Source: Phoronis australis (lineage: Eukaryota > Phoronida > Phoronidae). From it: 64,000 nucleotides of DNA. The notes beneath the pieces were generated by a model. The model worked only from the letters and a program-made list of their open reading frames with translations. It was not told the DNA's origin and ran no database searches. Position 1 is the stretch's first letter, and every line of letters starts with the position of its first letter. The stretch covers positions 66,944 to 130,943 of the forward strand of contig NMRA01000099.1 of the NCBI GenBank assembly GCA_002633005.1, read 5' to 3'. The position numbers and the translations under genes are program-made. Below, piece by piece: positions 58,401 to 64,000 of this stretch.

Positions 58401-61400
58401 TTAGTTAGAAACACAAAATATAAGGACGATGTGAGTATGAAGTAGGTTTAAAGATGCCAAACATTTTTAAGGTGTTTTGGGATTAAAATTATCTGCCGCG
58501 AATCACTGAACCATGTCCAGGGGTGCTGGGGAATAACACTGCATGATGCCTGCTATGTGAGCCCGCGAGGTATGTCATTAGTGCAAAGATCACCTATTTA
58601 CACAACTTTTGGTTTTCACACTTACAAGTTGTCAGTGAATACAGAAGCACTTTGTTTAGCGTAGATGATGTTCTGTACTTTAGTTCATGCTATACACTAC
58701 CATTAGCTTGGAGTACGCAAATTTCTTTACAATATTCTACACTAGATCAACATTCAAGCCTTGCCAACCAATCAATTTAGTGGCAGCCATTTAGCTCTGA
58801 CAAGCTAATTAATAGCGTCGCGAGCTTACTCGCGAAACACTCGCCTTTCACTCGCCCCAGTGTTATGATCACAAGAAACTTGACTCTTGGAACAAACCCC
58901 GGTACTTACGCATTTATCTATACATTGTTTTCCTTTGGCCACAAGGATGTGAACAGCCAGCAGAGCAGGACTGGCATCCAGGCTGTTGAGTACTTGTCGG
59001 ATATCACGGGGAACCACCCACTGCAAATATGAGAATGACTGAAACCCCCAACAAAGGAACATCAGGCATTACCAACATCGTTTATTCACAGACACTTAAA
59101 GCACAAAGTGAGACGATGTCAACATGTTTTATACACAACATGTTTCACTACCTTTGTCGCAACCAATATCAATCACTCATGAAACATAAGAAGCATGAAA
59201 CAATGAAAGAGGATATACTCCTAATGCAAGTTTACATCACATTGAATAATTCGGGAGATTTCATCTGCGGCATTGCTGTCATTTTTCAAATGCAACGTGG
59301 TGCGTAAACATCCGGTAACGTTACAGATAAGCTGTGGATGTATGATCTGATTAACACATTGCTTTTAGGTGATGACATTTAACTGTAGCATGATCGGCAT
59401 AGCCTGCTTCAAGAATCTTCCATGTTCACAAAAGACTATCTTGTAAATTTATGTATTTGTTCAATGCAGCTCGCCTTTGATCTTTTATTTTTGTATGAAG
59501 CTTGTTGTACTCATAATTTATCAAAAAACACGTTGAAGTGAACTTGCACTTTCTACACTCAAGTGATTAGTGCTGTTCTGGTCAAGTTTACGTCACTATG
59601 TTATCTGTGACGTTAGCGGATGTTTTCAAGTTGACAACCATCCCAAAATGCATTTGGAAAATGTTATAAGTGCCGAGGACAAAATCCCCTGAACTGTCAA
59701 AATTAAGGAACAAAGCAAACAAGAAAACATTGTCCTTAACTAATCAAGCTAATACTGACCACCCATGAATCAGTTTCCCACGGTTACATCCTGTTTTTTG
59801 TATCCTTTCTAGTCATTGAATGTGTTGCAGACACTTGATATAAACCATCACACACTATGTCACACGCTTCAACATTTTTTTCTTTATCCTTGTTAGCTAG
59901 GCTATCATGGCTCAGTTGTGCAAATGGAGGTAAATATGTCAGTACTGATACAGTAACTTGTAAGCAAAGACAGGAACCTGATTACAGAGTGTATCTTAAT
60001 TCAAATACGATACTATATTTAGTCATATAGTCAAATTATGAGTGGTTCAGACAAACGTACCTTAAAAAATATGTTGTAGGGAACACAATTGTCCCTTCTA
60101 CAGCATAAGATGGATGAGTTTTTACTTTTATCATCATGTTAATTGGCAAAGCAACTTTTAAGACTGTAAGAATGAGTTGTAGCCACACAGTGCCACCAAA
60201 TTAATGATCCTGCAACTTTTATATTAATTACTTTGTCACTGAGGGACACCATCTGTAACGTCTTCATCGTCTGACTGAGTTCGTTGACAAGGCCGACAAC
60301 TTCCTTTGGGTCGTAAGTGATGATGAGTTGACGCTCACGAGCCCCCAACTCAATAGTGTCGTCTATCGAGATATGTGAGTAAAAGAAAACAAAACTATTT
60401 AAAAAATATGTTTAAACAATCTCACGTTTAACTGGAAATCCTAATTCAAAAAACAGACAATACTTTGAATATACTGAATAAAAGGTAAGATACTCAAGAA
60501 ACACTTTCGCAAAGGCAATAAAAATTTTCATTACGGTACATAAGATAGATTTCCAAACTTAAGGACACAATTTTCATTATGAAGTTTTTGAAAATAACAG
60601 AGAAAATCCTTGAAAATCTACCAAAATATTCATCAATCCCTTTTGTCATGAAACAGCATTCCTCACATTTTAGAAATTTAAGTAAAAAGCACATTTCCTA
60701 CAAAATACATTGTATGGAATGCAAGGACAAAACTTCACCAGCTTCCCCCATTGCCCCCTTTCAGGAACGAAAATACAATCACAACAATGCACTGTCTGAA
60801 CATAATGGACAGACAAAAGTATTAGTGCGCAGTACAAGAATTTGACAACGGGGAATTGATCTAAGTATACCCATGCCAAATGATGTTGTATGGATTTCGC
60901 AAGCTATTATTTAACTTGCAAGATCCATGCGACGGGCGTTAGCGCGTTGCATGGTTATCGCATATGGGACGCTACCATCATTTTCCTTTGTTGCGTCTTT
61001 GTTGGATGTAACAATACAAGTCACACAGATATCGGATATCGTACCTTGGGCGCCCATCAGTTGATTACCGATAAATGCTTACCATTATCTGTATTATAAG
61101 AAAGAAAAGCAAAGTGAAGAATAGATATGCCTATCTACGGACATCTATGTGACGAGCTTGTGCCCTAGTTTCCCTCGTGGGTAGGGCATTGTTTTCTTTA
61201 TCATAGCCTTTACAGGAAAACTTGCTAAGACACAACAAAGACACAAGAAATCTCTTTATAAAAGAAAATTATCAAAACCAAATAAATCAAGTAATAAGAC
61301 TAATCATTTTGGGTAGACATTTAAAAATGGTTTGGCTCTGGGGTTAAAGGATTTTAATGGAATATTAAAAGTAAAATGCTCACCTTTACTAAGGGACACG

Positions 61401-61553
61401 GATACAGGAGAAGACTGGATAACACCTGTGGGCAAATCATTGCCAGGGCGACATAGACGTTCAATCTCCTTCAAAGAGAACAAGCTCTTCAAACTGGACT
61501 GTAAGATGTTGGTGACATAGCCACTCTCTCTTGGCAGAGTTTGGCTCAGGTAC
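28299..61553 (-). CDS. INTS8: Integrator complex subunit 8, C-terminal 568 or so codons; 13 exon positions
   Basis: INTS8 is a helical-repeat (TPR-like) subunit of Integrator, the nuclear Pol II-associated complex that processes snRNA 3' ends and attenuates promoter-proximal transcription. With INTS5 and INTS6 it helps hold the PP2A phosphatase module. Joining the exons listed below, all with GT-AG borders and matching phases, gives a chain that follows vertebrate INTS8 to its end: the internal stretch QADIYYGSCQYSSALRCYLE, then AVLCQFLDETDYTTAFK, and the terminus NPEEVLHKAAERRKRKFLQ before the stop at 28299. The coding sum is 1708 nt including stop, about 57% of the roughly 995-residue vertebrate protein; the remaining N-terminal exons must lie beyond 64000. 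Features of note are one exon present in two copies, one U12-type intron, and a THAP frame on the opposite strand inside an intron. Convergent with the BTB-ZF gene. Confidence 0.95.
29078..29158 (-). mobile_element. tRNA-derived SINE head
   Basis: Minus strand reads tagtgtagttgttagagtga and, after a spacer, ggtcccgggttcaaacc. These match tRNA A and B boxes at near-normal spacing. The stems pair poorly, so a SINE or tRNA pseudogene is preferred. It lies in the last INTS8 intron. Confidence 0.5.
29607..29650 (-). CDS. INTS8: INTS8 exon (44 nt)
   Basis: Completes the His codon begun upstream, then LHNRMGEVEKKQIA, matching vertebrate 'YLHHKRGETDKRQIA'. Acceptor gttgccccaag follows the U12 branch site; donor gtaagt is U2-type. 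Phase 1 in, phase 0 out. Confidence 0.93.
29651..30859 (-). other. INTS8: U12-type (minor spliceosome) intron of INTS8
   Basis: Donor GTATCCTCT against consensus RTATCCTTT. A branch-site-like TTACTTAAC lies at 29670-29662 against consensus TTCCTTAAC, with its last A 12 nt from the acceptor end, and no polypyrimidine tract before AG. All three marks are those of a GT-AG U12 intron. Confidence 0.8.
29968..30003. repeat. GT-rich microsatellite
   Basis: Imperfect tg/cg dinucleotide run (tgtgtgtgcatgcgtgcgtg and on). Another lies at 62478-62502. Confidence 0.6.
30860..30998 (-). CDS. INTS8: INTS8 exon before a U12-type intron
   Basis: Acceptor ctttacctatag; phase 0 in, phase 1 out. AAVLCQFLDETDYTTAFKVL, then SLDAMDGYYACIWDPTLLEF. 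The donor is GTATCCTCT at 30859-30851, close to the minor-spliceosome consensus. A nearer GT at 30907 is not used because homology continues past it (YY-x-x-IWD). Confidence 0.92.
31139..31538 (+). repeat. dispersed 'gccactag' repeat, full-looking copy
   Basis: Contains acagtaaaaatgggcactag and aaaattgccactagagggca. A run of gatggacgg units follows, then the terminal block agatgacgacataatgtgcc and ataagggcacataaaa. It shares order and ends with 54600-55480. Non-coding; class unknown; in an INTS8 intron. Confidence 0.6.
32194..32348 (-). CDS. INTS8: INTS8 exon
   Basis: Acceptor cttttctcatag, donor gtatca; phase 1 in, phase 0 out. QYSSALRCYLECGIIETDYF, then DDQTFKKMLKSCINLQCFTQ, a TPR-like helical pair very close to the vertebrate protein. 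Confidence 0.95.
33238..33350 (-). CDS. INTS8: INTS8 exon
   Basis: Acceptor tttcttcag, donor gtacgt; phase 2 in, phase 1 out. SVNVPTLTDCVNILMAHALA is followed by PWFKTQADIYY, matching 'WLIIQADIYF' of vertebrates. Confidence 0.95.
33615..33676 (-). CDS. INTS8: INTS8 exon (62 nt)
   Basis: DDSNYEICSEFVSLWPSALT plus two bases; acceptor ttcttgcag, donor gtattt; phase 0 in, phase 2 out. It matches the vertebrate 'HISIWPSSI' segment. Confidence 0.9.
33775..33990 (+). repeat. dispersed repeat family, copy 2
   Basis: Inverted relative of 10779-11035 and 39480-39712, with cagaaatgaaagaacaggtt, tgaaactttcagaca and gactttcatgaaaaaagctc. In an INTS8 intron. Confidence 0.5.
34413..35510 (+). pseudogene. 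THAP-domain gene split by a transposon
   Basis: From 34413 the frame reads MSAKKTFGGYTCCVPGCFKN, then LCVFPANQELREKWINNIRR, the first half of a C2CH THAP zinc-binding domain. At 34606 it runs into a 750-base insertion whose own sequence supplies an early stop. Beyond it, from 35364, the same frame resumes as RVCSEHFPGGKKTYENNIPT, the exact missing half with the last Cys and His, ending at TGA 35508-35510. Without the insertion the product is about 112 residues, essentially a THAP domain with a short tail. THAP domains are sequence-specific DNA-binding modules shared by cellular genes and P-element-type transposases, so this may be a small gene, a first exon or an old transposon fragment. It is antisense to INTS8 in the intron 33677-36090. 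Confidence 0.75.
34606..35355. mobile_element. MULE-like non-autonomous element, copy 2, inside THAP frame
   Basis: Flanked by perfect 9-base direct repeats ggggccatc (34597-34605 and 35356-35364). It starts tagtaggcaacacgtagccc and ends atgtaattgccta, so the terminal TAGGCAA is inverted at the ends. The same GTAGCCCCT/AGGGGCTAC stem-loop as in the copy at 15253-15674 lies near the left end. The 9-base target size points to Mutator-like elements; this is inference because no transposase is present. Confidence 0.75.
36091..36150 (-). CDS. INTS8: INTS8 exon (60 nt)
   Basis: QPVSLALLISCLTKLYGMVK, exactly 20 codons, between acceptor atcgtttccag and donor gtaggt. It matches the vertebrate 'EPLVLTIILSLFVKLHNV' helix. 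Confidence 0.9.
37459..37674 (-). CDS. INTS8: INTS8 exon
   Basis: 72 whole codons, acceptor acgttttag, donor gtaatg. It encodes FCRLLSEACKEIPDMKACRK, then AKELWDALVQIFAVQAQTKR and DSQLGIM, strongly matching vertebrate 'LWEVVVQICSV' and 'STLGIM'. Confidence 0.95.
39480..39712 (-). repeat. dispersed repeat family, copy 3
   Basis: Same orientation as 10779-11035 (atgaaaatcataaaaaatac, tgaaagtttcat, tttctgagatatga, ccacatttggcc). In the large INTS8 intron. Confidence 0.5.
39925..40050 (+). repeat. dispersed repeat 'ggggaataaca', copy 1
   Basis: Shares tgtgtccagtgagt, ggcggggaataacaatacac, gggttatgtgtgcccgc with 53725-53895 and 58505-58670, which carry ctggggaataacactgcatg and gctatgtgagccc. Three diverged copies all lie in INTS8 introns; class unknown. 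Confidence 0.5.
40271..40398. repeat. 43-base tandem repeat, three copies
   Basis: Three practically identical units beginning gctaggtattgcggtataca and ending acaacatatcaca. Confidence 0.9.
41659..45562. mobile_element. large inverted-end element with subterminal repeats
   Basis: The left end, ttcttaaacgagtagacttc, pairs in inverted orientation with the right end, which reads on the other strand ttcttaaacgagtacctttc. Inside both ends, short repeats of the type actatgcattgaataagc occur in opposite orientation (41680-41745 and 43510-43565 versus 45395-45525). No coding capacity was seen. Its interior contains the start of the tandem duplication at 42823 and a second possible inverted pair, gtaaaaattcc at 41771 and ggaatttttac near 43490. 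Confidence 0.4.
43965..44091. repeat. 24-base tandem repeat, five copies
   Basis: Five units of cgtcggcatgtcagttaaaa plus tata, then a partial one. The matching place in unit 2 (about 48708-48745) has only one unit, so the array expanded in unit 1 or shrank in unit 2. Confidence 0.9.
45895..46079 (-). CDS. INTS8: INTS8 duplicated exon, downstream copy
   Basis: Same length, phases and splice sites as 50556-50740. It begins AT-AGT-CTG (D-S-L-P) and carries ITHQALL and TSASNNS. It aligns with the vertebrate segment around 'VIAEECVAFMLNW'. Being next to the following exon in transcript order does not tell which copy is used. Confidence 0.85.
47558..47558. other. single N at duplication junction
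   Basis: The one ambiguous base lies exactly where unit 1 (ending ctttgct) meets unit 2 (starting aaatattttgc). Confidence 0.99.
47559..52217. repeat. tandem duplication, unit 2 (4.66 kb)
   Basis: Collinear with 42823-47557 and carrying the INTS8 exon copy 50556-50740. At its right end it continues without a break into the rest of the inverted-end element 52151-53626, so unit 2 has the ancestral right border and unit 1 the ancestral left border. Confidence 0.95.
50556..50740 (-). CDS. INTS8: INTS8 duplicated exon, upstream copy
   Basis: 185 nt with intact acceptor (gttgttttcag) and donor (gtaaaa). It begins AT-ATC-CTG (D-I-L-P) and encodes PRSEIVAECSAYLVNMSDW, then the variants ITQQALL and TSTSNNS. 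Phase 1 in, phase 0 out. It differs from the other copy at four bases and three residues. Including both copies shifts the frame to a TAG at codon 8 of the second. Confidence 0.85.
52151..53626. mobile_element. inverted-end DNA element with TA target
   Basis: Left end TACCGTATTCGCCCTAATAA, continuing gcgccc; the right end on the other strand reads TACCGTAGTAGCCCTAATAA, continuing gcgccc. Subterminal aataagcgccc-type motifs recur (52179, 52220, 53565-53605). The ends begin with TA, so a TA target duplication is likely. About 1.48 kb with no transposase seen, so non-autonomous. A 67-base stub of the same left end closes unit 1 at 47491-47557. Confidence 0.7.
53725..53895 (+). repeat. dispersed repeat 'ggggaataaca', copy 2
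   Basis: Contains gtgctggggaataacactgc and cacatttacaagttgtcagt. Closely matches 58505-58670. Confidence 0.55.
54180..55480 (+). repeat. dispersed 'gccactag' repeat, with internal tandem blocks
   Basis: Two to three related blocks of about 400 bases (gccactaggtggtgcaaa, gatagcgtcatctcac-aatagatgcct, aaattgccactagggggcac). They are followed by the gacggacgg run and the terminal agatgacggcataatgcgtc, ending atgtgggcgcataaaa. It matches 31139-31538. Lies in an INTS8 intron. Confidence 0.65.
55481..56592. other. INTS8 intron, no other gene seen
   Basis: AT-rich intron. At 55510-55680 the phrase catggtcacatcacccaatt resembles 34120-34150, a faint relative of another dispersed repeat. Confidence 0.4.
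56593..56797 (-). CDS. INTS8: INTS8 exon
   Basis: Acceptor ctaattttcag, donor gtagtg; phase 0 in, phase 1 out (final G). A helical stretch, LLDSARLLYTEALNVVKETC, then LQERQDDTEKSTLDLSKQV. The last G joins AT of either duplicated exon to make Asp. Confidence 0.9.
57387..57615. repeat. 116-base tandem duplication
   Basis: Two copies containing tttctgccacaagggg(g)cagttgggtca and gtgggtctgctattggatgc, separated by gaacataaaaatggc-like sequence. Confidence 0.8.
58505..58670 (+). repeat. dispersed repeat 'ggggaataaca', copy 3
   Basis: Contains gtgctggggaataacactgc, gctatgtgagcccgcgaggt and cttacaagttgtcagtgaat. Sequence before it (ttgcttggccaaatta, 58390) also resembles that before the element at 47491/52151, so the shared block may be longer. 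Confidence 0.55.
58910..59020 (-). CDS. INTS8: INTS8 exon
   Basis: 37 whole codons between acceptor catatttgcag and donor gtaagt. It encodes WVVPRDIRQVLNSLDASPAL, ending VAKGKQCIDKC, matching 'ILMAKGLHC' in vertebrates. Confidence 0.9.
60232..60362 (-). CDS. INTS8: INTS8 exon
   Basis: Acceptor atctcgatag, donor gtaatt; in phase 1, out phase 0. It encodes DDTIELGARERQLIITYDP and then VNELSQTMKTLQMVSLSDK, matching the 'EHQLILSVDP' region of vertebrate INTS8. Confidence 0.9.
61384..61553 (-). CDS. INTS8: INTS8 exon (first in window)
   Basis: Acceptor attctctag, donor gtgagc; enters with one base completing a codon and leaves in phase 1. It encodes YLSQTLPRESGYVTNILQSS and then LFSLKEIERLCRPGNDLP. 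It aligns with the middle of vertebrate INTS8, before its conserved HQLI-S-DP motif. Confidence 0.85.
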
Positions 61554-63555
61554 CTAGAGAATGATAACAGTTAACTTGATATGGGGACTGAAGTTAGGCT
61601 TTGATGGATTGTATCTGATCAGTACTCAGTTTCTTTTATCTTTTGACTTGAACTCAAAGCCATGTTTGCTCTAAATTATCAGACTGCGGTACACAAAGTA
61701 CAAGGGGCTGTTTTGTCAAGTCCTGACCCATAGCATATTATCACTAACATGGGCATGTGATTTTTGAAAGAACAAACAAGTAGCAACTGATGTAACATTA
61801 ACAAATATTCACATTCTGAGGCATAAAGATGACTTTCCTGATCCATCTTAATGAAATGTTTCCAAATTAAAATCAAAGTTACGATTATCTTATCTAAGAC
61901 CAGACTTGGGACTATTGGTAAAACAGTCCTCAGAAGACAAGCAACAAAGCATGTCAATCAACTCTGACATGTCAAAAAAAACTAACGCAATGTCTTGGAC
62001 AAAGTAATTACCAAAAATAACATTTTTCAATTTGTTTCCTTAAATCTTCCAGTAGAAATAAGAAAGCAATAACCATTTAGCCACTCTGTGAAATTATATC
62101 AGTCACTAGATGGCAATAACAACATTATGACACAGTTCAATTCAACCATGTGATTTTTCAATATTTATGTTTCTGCAGTCACCACGCCTGCACAAGATCT
62201 TTGTAACTTAGCAGAGACAATGTTTTTTTTTGGAAAAACTAAATGAACCCGTGGTCATTGATCTCCTTTTATGTCTTGGAAAATTTCATAAAACAAAAAC
62301 GGTACCAGCTCTTGCAGGATTTAAAAGGATCATTTGTGACTATTGTAGAACTGAAAAGTATATGATTTTTCTACTATAACAATCAACACATTGATTTCAA
62401 TAGAAGATGGACTCTTATGATAACACCATTAACATTTTTTTTTTTCTACTTACATTCTCTGTGTGAATGCGTACCCTTGTGTGTGTGTGTGCATGTGTGC
62501 GTGATTTTATACAATCTGTACATTATTTCATGAAAAAAATAAAATGCAAATTCATCACAGGGTGATCAAGTTGTTTTAAGTTTCCTCAATGCGCATGTTT
62601 TTAAAATCCGAATTTTATGTGGTACTGAATCTAAAAATGTTCTCAAAATTCTCAATATATTCAAATAATACAACTGTGCTTTAACCATTAACTTTCAAAT
62701 CTCAAAACCAGGTCAAGAACGCCAAATTCGTCAAAAAACCTGCATGTATAGAACTACCAAAATGTAATGCTTCATTCTTGAGAAATTAAGCTGACAACAA
62801 TTGGTAACTGAAGCTACTTAACTTTCTTACTTAATGACCTTCAAAATGAGGTCAACATGGCCAAAACAAGTGGAGTCAAGAAATATCCAACTAACGGCTT
62901 GGTAAAAAATATGAACAAATGTCCCCGGAGGAAGCTCTGTTCTGTCCAAAAATCAACAGTGGTCATGTTCTCTGCATTAATTCAGGCTGTGCTCTCAACA
63001 CAGCTGCCATTTTTCATGATTCTTCAAGCGATTTGGCAACTTGGAAGGAGGATGCAAAAAAGGGAATGAAAATAATACAAATGGATGAAGAGCGCAGAAC
63101 AACTTGAATCTGCATGAAACTTGGCAAGTTCTCTCACTTCCTCCATAGAGATTTAGCTGCCAAATTTTATGTCGATCCATCACGGAACTTGGATATTAAG
63201 GCAAACAAAATTGTAAATTGCCTCAAGGGGATTACACAGTTGCTGAACTCGTCCCTGAAAACAATGGAACAGTGCTCTCTACCGTGAGGAAAACATTACT
63301 TATTTCATAAAGATCCATCAAAGCACCATATATTGAGACACAAGACAAAAAAAATGTCACTACCAGGCATCATAATTAAGTCACAGCTATTCGAAAATCA
63401 ATGTCAGCTGTGCTCTTACCAATAGCAACACTTCTCAGATCCTCTGATTGATTTGGATGAAGTAGATGCCAAAACAGATTTGAAAATAGTAAAAATGACC
63501 ACTATGGGACAAAGAATACATTGAATCAGTATGAAATTGGAATGGCATCGTAGTC
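61554..63555. other. INTS8 intron, repeat fragments
   Basis: No further INTS8 exon was recognised here. Fragments of the gccactag-type repeat occur around 62830-63290 and 63480-63520 (aaaatgaccactatgggac), and a GT microsatellite at 62478-62502. Confidence 0.4.
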
Positions 63556-63756
63556 GTACACCGGTATAGTGGTCCCATTGTACACCGGTATAGTGGTCCC
63601 TTTGTACACCGGTATCGTGGTCCCATTGTACACCGGTATAGTGGTCCCTTTGTACACCGGTATAGTGGTCCCATTGTACACCGGTATAGTGGTCCCTTTG
63701 TACACCGGTATAGTGGTCCCATTGTACACCGGTATAGTGGTCCCTTTGTACACCGG
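63556..63756. repeat. 24-base tandem repeat with 48-base higher order
   Basis: About 8.4 copies of gtacaccggtatagtggtcc followed alternately by catt and cttt, making a 48-base dimer. One unit has atcgtgg for atagtgg. It is open on both strands (VPLYTGIV on +) because 24 is a multiple of three; no gene is implied. Confidence 0.9.
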
Positions 63757-64000
63757 GGGTCTTGGGCCACAGGAGGCTTACAGACTCACTTTTGTGACCA
63801 TTTTTGGGGAAGCAACTTTGATGTTATTGGTATCCCAAACGAAAGTATTTTATAAAAGTAGAAAGGTTCCACGACTAAACTTGCACATTTGCATGAAATT
63901 GGACCGTAATCATGGAATGAATATATTAAAAAATTGAAAATAGATGTCCATTAGGGGGATACTCACCACTGGTTGCATACCAAAGTCAAAAAACAGTTTC

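Noticed and set aside
63435-63937. Repeat-rich frames on both strands
   Set aside because: A 24-base period keeps any stop-free frame open; no start context or domain.

Overview
This window is nuclear DNA of an animal, most likely a marine invertebrate. Coding exons are short and split by GT-AG introns, most of the sequence is intron or transposon debris, and the best-resolved gene reads like a close relative of vertebrate INTS8. A deuterostome such as a hemichordate, echinoderm or lancelet fits, but the species cannot be fixed from sequence alone. A 255-base run of N (3382-3636) and single Ns at 10374 and 47558 show it is assembled scaffold.

Left part (1-22 kb): sparse coding and many non-autonomous transposons. 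It holds a decayed Harbinger-like element with long inverted ends (834-2228), small hAT-like MITEs, a tRNA-derived SINE, a directly duplicated block (7771-8495 and 8588-9060), two palindromic mini-elements (11478-11586, 11760-11849), a MULE-like element with a near-perfect 9-base target duplication (15253-15674) and a 39-base tandem repeat (about 19860-20095). Two probable genes lie here: a small secreted PAN/apple-like protein with a TATA box and CRE upstream (6418-6786), and a 143-residue basic, probably coiled-coil protein (12669-13100).

Middle (22.7-28.3 kb): an intronless BTB / AT-hook / ten-zinc-finger transcription factor on the + strand, convergent with the next gene.

Right part (28.3 kb to the window edge, - strand): the C-terminal 568 or so codons of Integrator subunit 8 (INTS8), in 13 exon positions with consistent splice phases. 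The 5' exons lie beyond the right edge. One exon is present twice (45895-46079 and 50556-50740) inside a tandem duplication of about 4.7 kb. Both copies keep their splice sites, but using both would shift the frame to a stop, so they can only be alternatives, or one is an assembly duplicate. One intron (29651-30859) carries U12-type splice signals. An INTS8 intron also holds, on the opposite strand, a THAP-domain reading frame split by a 750-base MULE-like insertion flanked by a perfect 9-base duplication; removing the insertion brings the two THAP halves back into frame.
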